Assembly: GCA_027623615.1 (NCBI GenBank)
Contig: JAQBVH010000066.1
Span: 1 to 10,142, forward strand
Length of the DNA: 10,142 nt
Source: Planctomycetota bacterium
GTDB lineage: Bacteria > Planctomycetota > UBA1135 > GCA-002686595
Direction: 5' to 3'
Part shown: in pieces, positions 1 through 5,693 of the stretch
Numbering within the stretch: the stretch's first letter is position 1
Layout of the letters: each line of letters opens with the position of its first letter
The notes under the pieces: model-generated
Told to the model about the DNA's origin: nothing
The model's database searches: none
What the model saw: the letters and a program-made list of their open reading frames with translations, nothing else
Position numbers and translations under genes: made by a program

Positions 1-1
1 G

Positions 2-43
2 CAGAACTTCTCGTCTGCGATCGCGGTGACCTTCTCGCTCTGA
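2..43 (+). CDS. possible C-terminal tail of a plus-strand gene cut by the window edge
   Basis: Thirteen codons ending in TGA at 41-43 read QNFSSAIAVTFSL. Nearly every third position is G or C, as in the confident genes here. The alternating polar/hydrophobic pattern could be a last beta strand, for example of an outer-membrane barrel, but the piece is too short to assign. The minus strand over the same bases is also open with the same third-position pattern (RTPQSEKVTAIADEKFC, from a possible TTG at 54). A minus-strand gene starting here therefore cannot be excluded. No ribosome-binding site precedes that TTG, so I favour the plus-strand reading only slightly. Confidence 0.25.
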   Translation, partial: QNFSSAIAVTFSL

Positions 44-101
44 GGCGTGCGCAACGCAGCGAGGGCCGGTCGACGTCAACGCGTCCACCGGCTCTCGTTG
101 T

Positions 102-129
102 TGGGCCCCCGCTGTCCCGTGGGAGCCCA
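102..129. terminator. terminator-like hairpin after the aldehyde dehydrogenase gene
   Basis: TGGGCCCCC at 102-110 can pair with GGGAGCCCA at 121-129, a nine-position stem with one C-A mismatch and a ten-base loop. It starts three bases past the minus-strand stop codon at 133-135 and lies between that stop and the possible plus-strand stop at 43, so it could end transcription from either side. No T-run follows on either strand, so it is not a classical intrinsic terminator. Confidence 0.3.
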
Positions 130-132
130 GCC

Positions 133-1692
133 TCAGCCCGTAGCTTCCTCGGTCGCGGGCGCGGGGAACTGGGCCTCGATCAGCCCCTTGAAGCCTTGCA
201 AGGCCGTGCGCTGCAGGTAGAGCTCGAGGCCGCGCAGCGCGCCCAGCTCTTCACCACCACCCGCTCGGCCCGGCCCGCCGTGGATCGAGGCCGGCAGCAC
301 CATGCCCGGCGCCAGGGCCTGCTCGGCCATGCGATCGCTGCCGATCCAGATGCGTCCGTGCCAGGGGGCGCAGCCGAGGACGAACTCACGCGCCCAAGCG
401 CCGTCGTTCGAGTAGACACTGCACACCAGCCCACCGCCGCCCAGGTTGGTCAGCTCGATGGCGTCCTCGACCTTGCCGGAGTAGGGCAGGATCGTCGCCA
501 CGGGGCCGAAGACCTCCGCGTCGTGGAAGGCGCCGTTCCGAGGGTCGCGCGCGACGAGCAGGGTCGGCTGCACGAAGCAGCCCGTGTCCCCCACCGGCTC
601 CGGGCCACCACACGCGACGTCCGCGTGCTCGAGCAGCCGCTCGATCCCGCCGCGCACGTCCGCCAGCTGCCGCTCATCGGTCACCGGACCGCAGCGCACG
701 CCCTTGGTGGCCGGGTCCCCCTGGGGAAAGCGCGCGAGCTCGGCGACCAGGTCTGCCTTGACCTCGTCGACCCGGTCGGCGGGCACGAGGATGCGCCGCA
801 CGGCGGTGCACTTCTGGCCAGCCTTCTGGGTCATGTCCGTGGCCACGTTGCCGAGGAACAGCCCGTAGCTCTCGCACTCCGCTTCGACGTCCGGCGCGAG
901 GATGGCCGCGTTGATGGAATCAGCCTCGAGGTTCAAGCGCACGTTGTGACGCACCAGGTTCTCGTTGGCGCGGATGCGGGCCGCGGTGGCGGCGGAGCCC
1001 GTGAAGGCGACCACGTCCTGGGGACCGAGGTGGTCGAGCAGGTCCCCGACACCTCCGCAGACGAGCTGGAAGGCCCCCGCGGGTACGAGGCCCGAGTCGA
1101 CCACGATCTGCCCCATGCGATACGCCAGCAGCGCGGTCGGCGTGCCCGGCTTCTCGATCACAGGGACGCCCGCGAGCCAGGCGCAGGCAGCCTTCTCGAA
1201 CAGACCCCAGGCGGGGAAGTTGAACGCATTGATGTGCACCGCGACCCCGCGACGCGGCACGCGCACGTGCTGCCCCCAGAAGCGGGCCGTGCGCCCGAGT
1301 TGGGTCCCGTCCCCGTCGAGCAGGAAGGGCGTGTCCGGGAGGGACTTGGCGAAGTGCGCGTACGCCGCCAGGGTGCCGGTCGCGCCGTCGATGTCGAACT
1401 TCGCGTCGCCGCGGGTGTTGCCGCCGTTGGCGACGGCGATGTCGATCAGCTCCTCGCGGTGCTCGTGGAGCGCGCCGGAGAGGGCCTTGAGCAGCTTACC
1501 GCGCTCCCCGAAGGTCAACGCCCTCAGGGCAGCGCCGCCGACCTCGCGGCCATGGCGCACGACCGCGGCGAAGTCGAGACCGCTGTCATGGGCCTCGGCG
1601 ATGGCCTCACCGGTGGTCGGGTTGACGAGGGTGCGCGCGCCGCCGGTGCCGGTCTGCCAACTGCCGAGGACGTAGCTCTGGAGGGTCTGCAT
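133..1692 (-). CDS. PaaZ/BoxD-type CoA-semialdehyde dehydrogenase (ALDH domain only)
   Basis: This 519-residue protein is an NAD(P)+-dependent aldehyde dehydrogenase resembling the N-terminal half of E. coli PaaZ from end to end. Family members oxidise CoA-linked semialdehydes from ring cleavage: 3-oxo-5,6-dehydrosuberyl-CoA semialdehyde in phenylacetate breakdown, or 3,4-dehydroadipyl-CoA semialdehyde (BoxD) in aerobic benzoyl-CoA breakdown. Visible motifs are NAFNFP (155-160, Asn158 as oxyanion residue), EKPG with Lys181, FTGSAAT (230-236), catalytic base Glu256 in LEADS, nucleophile Cys295 in AGQKC, EVFGP (393-397), and HGGPGRAGGGEELG (471-484). Glu256 and Cys295 carry the same numbers as in PaaZ. 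The protein stops where PaaZ (about 680 residues) continues into a MaoC-like hydratase, so that activity is absent. The ATG at 1692 matches the family N terminus but has no clear Shine-Dalgarno. No other paa or box gene is in the window, so the exact substrate is open. Confidence 0.9.
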   Translation of the reverse strand: MQTLQSYVLGSWQTGTGGARTLVNPTTGEAIAEAHDSGLDFAAVVRHGREVGGAALRALTFGERGKLLKALSGALHEHREELIDIAVANGGNTRGDAKFDIDGATGTLAAYAHFAKSLPDTPFLLDGDGTQLGRTARFWGQHVRVPRRGVAVHINAFNFPAWGLFEKAACAWLAGVPVIEKPGTPTALLAYRMGQIVVDSGLVPAGAFQLVCGGVGDLLDHLGPQDVVAFTGSAATAARIRANENLVRHNVRLNLEADSINAAILAPDVEAECESYGLFLGNVATDMTQKAGQKCTAVRRILVPADRVDEVKADLVAELARFPQGDPATKGVRCGPVTDERQLADVRGGIERLLEHADVACGGPEPVGDTGCFVQPTLLVARDPRNGAFHDAEVFGPVATILPYSGKVEDAIELTNLGGGGLVCSVYSNDGAWAREFVLGCAPWHGRIWIGSDRMAEQALAPGMVLPASIHGGPGRAGGGEELGALRGLELYLQRTALQGFKGLIEAQFPAPATEEATG

Positions 1693-1746
1693 GGATCGGG
1701 GAGGGGGGAGTCCAGGCGGGCCGCGCTGGGCCCGGTCCGCCTCGTC

Positions 1747-1768
1747 GTCGAAGCGCGGGGTCGAAGCG
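1747..1768. repeat. 9-bp direct repeat in the divergent intergenic region
   Basis: GTCGAAGCG occurs at 1747-1755 and again at 1760-1768, a period of 13 bp. It lies 55-76 bp upstream of the aldehyde dehydrogenase start and about 80-100 bp upstream of the divergent membrane-protein start. A regulator-binding site is possible. In such GC-rich DNA two 9-mers close together may also be chance, and I see no clear promoter hexamers next to them. Confidence 0.25.
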
Positions 1769-1849
1769 GCCCACCGGAGGGATCGGGCGTGCGCCGTTTC
1801 AGGGCGAACACTCTACGAAATGCCGGGGGGCGGCGCCCGTAGCGCGGCC

Positions 1850-2470
1850 ATGCTCCCCGTCCTCCTCACTCTGCTCTACGGTGCCGGCCTGGTGGCCGGG
1901 CTCGTCCTCGGCGTCGGCGCCCTCTGGCGTCACATGCGGCGCTCCCAGGCACCGACCGCGACCAAGCTGGGCACCGCGGTCGTCGGGGTAGCCGGCCTGA
2001 GCGTCGTCGCCACGGTTGGTGGGGTCCTGTTCGTCGCCCTGCTGGCGACGACGACCCTGACCGCGTTCCTGGAGCATGGTCCGGTGCGCTCGATCGAGAT
2101 CCTGCGCCTCGACGGTGCGGCCCTGGCCAGCCACCAGCCCGACCTCGACGGCTACGAGCGCGGGGCCCTGGCCAGCTACCAGGAGCAGGCCACGGGCCTC
2201 GACCCCAGCTACCCGGTGCACGTGCTCGTGGAGTACCGCGGCGAGGTCCGGCTCGACCGCCTGCACCGCTGGCTCGAGCGCCAGACCGACGGCAAGGTGC
2301 AGCTGGTCGAGGTTGGCGTTTCCGAGGCGGGGCTGACCCTGTTGGACTTCGGCCTCGACCTGCGCCCCGACGAGGTGACCCGCTTCGAGGAGGAGTTCGA
2401 GGCTGCCCAGCCCTTCGTCGACCTCCCCCACGGCCTGCGCCTCGAGATGCGTGAGGCGACGACGGACTGA
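1850..2470 (+). CDS. hypothetical protein with two membrane segments and a C-terminal soluble domain
   Basis: I do not recognise this family. From the ATG at 1850 the protein has 206 residues. A hydrophobic stretch at about 2-25 is followed by a basic patch (RHMRRS, 27-32), then a second hydrophobic stretch at about 42-74, then an acidic soluble domain of about 130 residues. The basic patch between the helices predicts a cytoplasmic loop with both termini outside the membrane, so the C-terminal domain is probably periplasmic. That domain contains a 15-residue near-repeat (ALASHQ near 91, ALASYQ near 107) and no Cys or recognisable catalytic motif. Third-position GC drops before codon ATG 1820, so coding starts at 1820 (216 residues) or 1850; neither has a good ribosome-binding site. 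I prefer 1850 because the first helix then begins at once. The gene is divergent from the dehydrogenase and 143 bp upstream of the SDR gene. Confidence 0.7.
   Translation: MLPVLLTLLYGAGLVAGLVLGVGALWRHMRRSQAPTATKLGTAVVGVAGLSVVATVGGVLFVALLATTTLTAFLEHGPVRSIEILRLDGAALASHQPDLDGYERGALASYQEQATGLDPSYPVHVLVEYRGEVRLDRLHRWLERQTDGKVQLVEVGVSEAGLTLLDFGLDLRPDEVTRFEEEFEAAQPFVDLPHGLRLEMREATTD
2119..2182 (+). repeat. in-frame 19-nt direct repeat, 45-nt period, inside the hypothetical membrane protein
   Basis: Bases 2119-2137 and 2164-2182 match at 18 of 19 positions (GGCCCTGGCCAGCCACCAG, with one C/T change). The 45-bp offset is exactly 15 codons, so the encoded ALAS(H/Y)Q motif recurs in frame, and each copy is followed by a Leu-Asp pair. 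This looks like a small tandem duplication that has diverged outside the core. Confidence 0.6.
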
Positions 2471-2482
2471 GGCCCGGGTCAC

Positions 2483-2549
2483 GCACCTTGGAGTGTGGTG
2501 CCCCGAGACTTCGGGCCTCTACAGGAGGCGCAGCAGGCCCCGTTGGGCC
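2483..2549. terminator. cluster of three short inverted repeats between the membrane-protein and SDR genes
   Basis: Three 5-bp stems lie in the 143-bp gap: GCACC/GGTGC (2483-2487 with 2497-2501, 9-nt loop), CCCGA/TCGGG (2502-2506 with 2511-2515, 4-nt loop) and GGCCC/GGGCC (2536-2540 with 2545-2549, 4-nt loop). None has a T-run after it. They might help end the upstream transcript, but short GC stems are common in such DNA. Confidence 0.2.
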
Positions 2550-2579
2550 CCAAGCGCATGCGGGCGTAGCTGCCGGAGC

Positions 2580-2607
2580 TTGCACCCGTGGCGCAAGCGC
2601 CTAGCCT
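2580..2607 (+). promoter_or_regulatory. candidate promoter for the SDR-murQ unit, possibly leaderless
   Basis: TTGCAC (2580-2585) and TAGCCT (2602-2607) are separated by 16 bp. The second fits a TANNNT-type -10 element and lies six bases before the ATG at 2614, so transcription would begin at or next to the start codon. No Shine-Dalgarno sequence precedes that ATG, which agrees with a leaderless transcript. The -35 matches the usual consensus only in TTG. Confidence 0.35.
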
Positions 2608-2613
2608 GGCCGC

Positions 2614-3444
2614 ATGAGCGTCCCCGCCGCAGCCTGGCTCCCCGCCGGCACCTTCAAGGATCAGGTTGTCCTCATCACCGGCGGCGGAACGGGGCTGGGC
2701 CTCTCCCTGTCACGTGGCTTCGCCGCCCTCGGCGCGAAGGTCGTGGTCGCCTCCCGCTCGCGCGAGCACCACGCCCCCTTCCTCGAGGAGGCCGCGCGCG
2801 AGGGCTGGACCGTGGAGGCCCACGAACTCGACGTGCGCGAGGACGCCCAGGTCCGTGAGCGCATCGACGACATCGTGCAGCGCCACGGGCGGCTGCACCA
2901 CCTGGTCAACAACGCGGCCGGCAACTTCGTCTGCCCCACCGAGCGCCTGTCGATCAACGCGTGGCGGGCCGTGCTCGGGATCGTGCTCGACGGGACATTC
3001 TCCTGCTCGAAGTACGCTGGCCGTCACATGATCGCCGCCGGGGGAGGCACCATGCTCAACGTGGTGGCGACCTACGCCTGGACCGGCATGCCAGGCGTAG
3101 CCCACTCGGCGAGCGCGAAGGCCGGCGTGCTCGCGCTGACCAAGACCCTCGCCGCGGAGTGGGCCGAGCACGGCATCCGGGTCAACGCGATCGCGCCGGG
3201 TCCCTTTCACTCCGACGGCGCGAAGCAGAACCTCTGGCCGGACGAGGAGACCGAGGAGCGCATCCGCCGCGCGGTCCCCCTCGGCCGCTTCGCCGAGCGT
3301 GACGAGGTCGCCGCGTACGGGCTGCACCTGTGCTCGCCGGCCTCCGACTACGTGACCGGCGAGTGCATCACCCTCGACGGGGGCCTGACCCTGGCGGCCG
3401 GTCGCATGTTCCCCCACGGCGCGCGCCGACGGGAGCGGGAATGA
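2614..3444 (+). CDS. SDR-family oxidoreductase, 2,4-dienoyl-CoA reductase (DECR)-like
   Basis: This 276-residue protein belongs to the short-chain dehydrogenase/reductase family. The Rossmann motif TGGGTGLG is at 22-29. ASRSR at 46-50 places Arg after strand 2, which usually means NADPH. Next come NNAAGNF (99-105) and a segment very like mammalian 2,4-dienoyl-CoA reductase (PTERLS, 108-113). The usual YxxxK is replaced by Ser165-x3-Lys169, and a Tyr lies at 154, eleven residues before the Ser. This is the Tyr/Ser/Lys spacing known from DECR rather than from ordinary SDRs. The expected reaction is NADPH-dependent reduction of 2,4-dienoyl-CoA to 3-enoyl-CoA in breakdown of polyunsaturated acyl chains, in the cytoplasm. 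It is unrelated to the Fe-S flavoprotein FadH that does this job in E. coli. PGPFHS (195-200) and TGECITLDGG (248-257) complete the fold. Its stop overlaps the murQ start. The exact acyl substrate is inferred. Confidence 0.88.
   Translation: MSVPAAAWLPAGTFKDQVVLITGGGTGLGLSLSRGFAALGAKVVVASRSREHHAPFLEEAAREGWTVEAHELDVREDAQVRERIDDIVQRHGRLHHLVNNAAGNFVCPTERLSINAWRAVLGIVLDGTFSCSKYAGRHMIAAGGGTMLNVVATYAWTGMPGVAHSASAKAGVLALTKTLAAEWAEHGIRVNAIAPGPFHSDGAKQNLWPDEETEERIRRAVPLGRFAERDEVAAYGLHLCSPASDYVTGECITLDGGLTLAAGRMFPHGARRRERE
3432..3435 (+). promoter_or_regulatory. ribosome-binding site of murQ inside the SDR gene
   Basis: GGAG lies five bases before the ATG at 3441, within the last codons of the SDR gene. 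It selects this ATG over earlier in-frame codons such as the one at 3330, which would add 37 residues of non-family sequence. Confidence 0.65.
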
Positions 3445-4337
3445 GCGCGGACCGCGGGCACCTCGACACCGAAGGCCGCCACCCCGACAGCGGCGCCCTC
3501 GACGAGCTGACCACAGCCGACGCCCTGGCCCTCTTCACCCAGGCCGACCGGGAAGCCGTCGCCGCCGTCGCAGCTGCCCGTGAGGGGCTGGCGGCAGCGG
3601 TCGAGCTGGTAGCAGCGCGGCTAGCGGCCGGGGGCCGGCTGTTCTACGTGGGCGCGGGAACGAGCGGACGCCTGGGTGTGCTCGACGCGTCGGAGTGCCC
3701 GCCGACGTTCCAGTCGGACCCGAGCCAGGTGCAGGGCGTGATCGCAGGGGGCGTCCCGGCGCTGACGGACGCGGTCGAAGGCGCGGAGGACGACCACGGG
3801 GCTGGGGCGCGCGCCATGCGCGAGCGCAACGTTGCCGCTGGCGACGCTGTCCTTGGCATCAGCGCCGGCGGGACCACCCCCTTCGTGCACGGCGCACTCG
3901 AGCAGGCGGGGCGGGTGGGCGCGGCGCGCCTCTTCATGGCCTGCGTGCCCGCCGCTCAGGTTGCTGTCGAGGTGGAGGTCGACCTGCGCCTCCTGACCGG
4001 GCCGGAGCTGCTCGCCGGCTCGACGCGGCTCAAGGCGGGCACCGCGACCAAGCTCGCCCTGAACGCCTTGAGCACCCTGGTCATGGCGCGCCTCGGGAAG
4101 GTCCATGGGAACCTGATGGTCGACGTGAACACGAGCGCCAACGTGAAGCTCGTCGACCGCGGCGAACGCATCCTGATGGCGTTGACCGGTGTGGGGCGGG
4201 AGGCCGCCGCGGCGCTGCTCGCCCGCGCGGGTGGGCGGGTCAAGCTCGCGGCGGTGCTGGCCGCGCGCGGCGTCGAGGTCGACGAGGCCGAGCGACTGCT
4301 CGCCGAGAACCGGGGCGTGCTGCGCGGTCTGCTCTAG
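3441..4337 (+). CDS. murQ: N-acetylmuramic acid 6-phosphate etherase MurQ
   Basis: MurQ cleaves the D-lactyl ether of MurNAc-6-phosphate to give GlcNAc-6-phosphate and D-lactate, a cytoplasmic step in recycling cell-wall muropeptides. The 298-residue length is typical. TEGRHPDS (10-17) is the family N-terminal signature. The SIS sugar-phosphate loop GAGTSGRL spans 71-78. Glu85 (in SECPPTF) and Glu116 (in GAEDD) have the same 31-residue spacing as the E. coli catalytic pair Glu83/Glu114. GSTRLKAGTATK (193-204) and GKVHGNLMVDV (219-229) are strongly conserved. The second phosphate-side loop reads SAGGTTPFV (141-149), where E. coli has ASGRTPYV. The ATG at 3441 overlaps the SDR stop as ATGA, so translation is probably coupled. 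No MurNAc kinase (AnmK, MurK), phosphotransferase or NagZ gene is in the window, so the source of the substrate is unseen. Identification is firm. Confidence 0.95.
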   Translation: MSADRGHLDTEGRHPDSGALDELTTADALALFTQADREAVAAVAAAREGLAAAVELVAARLAAGGRLFYVGAGTSGRLGVLDASECPPTFQSDPSQVQGVIAGGVPALTDAVEGAEDDHGAGARAMRERNVAAGDAVLGISAGGTTPFVHGALEQAGRVGAARLFMACVPAAQVAVEVEVDLRLLTGPELLAGSTRLKAGTATKLALNALSTLVMARLGKVHGNLMVDVNTSANVKLVDRGERILMALTGVGREAAAALLARAGGRVKLAAVLAARGVEVDEAERLLAENRGVLRGLL

Positions 4338-5647
4338 TGGTACGCGTAGATCACGACGCGGCCGGCGTCGTTGTTCTTCGGAGTCATGTTGGGCGCATCG
4401 TAGGTCCCGTCGCCGACGACGAGCTCCTCCTTGCCGCCCGGAGTGACCTGCCCGTACTCGAGCCCATTGCCGAAGTGGTCCTTCGAGAGAGGCAGGCTCT
4501 GACGCAGGTAGGGCTGCCCGAGGGGGTCGTTGCCGTCCCAGGTCACGAGCTGCTTCTCGTCACCCATGATCACGAACGTGAGGTCCAGCGCCGCGTCCCC
4601 CACCACGTCGGCGACGACGCAGCGAAAGCCCATGTAGTCCGAGGGGTCCGGCGTCGGATAGGGGTGCAGGCTCACCGGCGCTCCCACGCCCCGGGTGCTG
4701 AAGCCCATGCCCGCGTCGTGCACGCCGACCCAGTCCTTGCGATTCGCGCCCACGAGCAGCCAGTCGGCCCGAGCGTGGACGTGCATGCCGAAGCGCGGCG
4801 CGGGTAGGTCGTTCGCGTCGGGGACCGGGTCCTCGATCAGCAGGCGGTTCTGAGGGTCTATCGGACCGGGATAGACATAGACCTGCCCGGCGACGGGCAG
4901 CCCGGCCTGGTTCGAGTTGCCGATGGCGGAGACGACCAGATCGTCGATCCCGTCCTGGTTGATGTCCCCCACGGTCAGGTGCTGACCGAAGTTTCCGTAG
5001 AGGATCGGCTGGGGATTCTCGAGCACGTCGCTCGCCGGGAACGAATCGAACGGGCCGTAGAACACGTGCACAGCGCCAGCGACGGCGTGACCAGCGACCG
5101 TCGTGCGCGGGGCGGCCACGGCCACGTCCCCGACCCCATCGCCGTTGAAGTCGCCGCAGGTGACGCTCTCGCCGAAGAAGTTGGGCCCGGGGTCGAGCTC
5201 ACGCAGGACGACGGGATCGTTGTCGTCAGGATGGAGGAACAGATAGACGGCGCCCGCGAGCAGCACGGGGCCGACGGTGGTCGACGGTGCGCCGACGATC
5301 AGCTCCAGGAAGGGGTCGGCGTCGAGGTTGCCGTAGCCCACGTCGTACCCGAAGCGATCATCGGTCTCGGCGCTGGCGCAGGAGCCGATTCCCTCCGCCG
5401 TCAACACCCGGTGCGGTCCCGCGCCCTGCATCGTGACGTCCTCGAACAGGTAGACCCGGCCCTGCCCCCAGGCTCCGGCGGCCAGTTCGAGGCCGCCCGT
5501 GCCGTCCATGTCCAGCACACAGCTCGAGTTGCCGAACTGCGCGCCCGTGGTCGGGCAGGGGTTGTCGACGGTCAGGGAGTGCCGCCGCAGGGTCTGCGAG
5601 AAGCCGGGCGCCACGAGCAGGAGGACGAGCAAGAAGGCACGGTTCAT
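4334..5647 (-). CDS. secreted FG-GAP repeat protein, seven-bladed beta-propeller
   Basis: The 437-residue protein begins with a Sec signal peptide (MNR, then a hydrophobic run to about 13, cleavage likely near GFS-Q at 17). The rest consists of FG-GAP (integrin-alpha-like) repeats. FG-type turns occur at about 38, 99, 158, 220, 286, 340 (degenerate, MG) and 392, giving seven blades and a complete propeller. Calcium-loop motifs are clear in GDFNGDGVGD (165-174) and GDINQDGIDD (227-236), partial in DMDGTGG (46-52) and NLDADP (107-112), and degraded in later blades. There is no lipobox, anchor or enzymatic domain, so it is probably a free periplasmic or extracellular binding protein; the ligand is unknown. 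I use the ATG at 5647, which follows GGAG by eight bases, rather than the ATG six codons earlier, which would put polar residues before the signal peptide. The gene lies 42 bp downstream of the methyltransferase and may have its own promoter. Confidence 0.85.
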   Translation of the reverse strand: MNRAFLLVLLLVAPGFSQTLRRHSLTVDNPCPTTGAQFGNSSCVLDMDGTGGLELAAGAWGQGRVYLFEDVTMQGAGPHRVLTAEGIGSCASAETDDRFGYDVGYGNLDADPFLELIVGAPSTTVGPVLLAGAVYLFLHPDDNDPVVLRELDPGPNFFGESVTCGDFNGDGVGDVAVAAPRTTVAGHAVAGAVHVFYGPFDSFPASDVLENPQPILYGNFGQHLTVGDINQDGIDDLVVSAIGNSNQAGLPVAGQVYVYPGPIDPQNRLLIEDPVPDANDLPAPRFGMHVHARADWLLVGANRKDWVGVHDAGMGFSTRGVGAPVSLHPYPTPDPSDYMGFRCVVADVVGDAALDLTFVIMGDEKQLVTWDGNDPLGQPYLRQSLPLSKDHFGNGLEYGQVTPGGKEELVVGDGTYDAPNMTPKNNDAGRVVIYAYH

Positions 5648-5655
5648 CTGGAATT

Positions 5656-5659
5656 CTCC
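5656..5659 (-). promoter_or_regulatory. ribosome-binding site of the FG-GAP gene
   Basis: GGAG on the minus strand lies eight bases before the ATG at 5645-5647. It favours that codon over the in-frame ATG at 5663-5665, and this start also puts the signal peptide at the N terminus. Confidence 0.65.
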
Positions 5660-5665
5660 GCCCAC

Positions 5666-5693
5666 AATGTAGCAGTGGAGATCTGGGTTTCAG
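5666..5693 (-). promoter_or_regulatory. candidate sigma-70-type promoter of the FG-GAP gene
   Basis: On the minus strand CTGAAA (5688-5693, four of six matches to TTGACA) and TACATT (5666-5671) are separated by 16 bp. The -35 element overlaps the stop codon of the methyltransferase. Transcription would begin roughly a dozen bases before the start codon and retain the GGAG ribosome-binding site. The gene could also be read through from the methyltransferase. Confidence 0.4.

Noticed and set aside
196..1842. 548-codon open frame on the plus strand opposite the aldehyde dehydrogenase
   Set aside because: Its translation is rich in Arg, Ala, Val, His and Asp with no domain signature. The minus-strand protein carries all PaaZ motifs. 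Long antisense open frames are expected in GC-rich coding DNA.
1799..2585. Minus-strand open frames opposite the hypothetical membrane protein
   Set aside because: Low-complexity Arg/Gly/Ala or His/Gln-rich products. The plus frame has two clean hydrophobic segments and the genome's usual third-position pattern. Since the plus gene has no recognised family, this rejection is a little less certain than the others.
3330..3440. N-terminal extension of murQ to an ATG at 3330
   Set aside because: The extra 37 residues are Arg/Pro-rich and out of frame within the SDR gene. The ATG at 3441 has a ribosome-binding site and gives the family's normal N terminus.
3695..4807. 370-codon plus-strand frame overlapping murQ and the FG-GAP gene
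   Set aside because: Composition is Arg/Gly/Ala repeats without domains. It crosses the end of murQ in another frame and continues opposite the FG-GAP gene.
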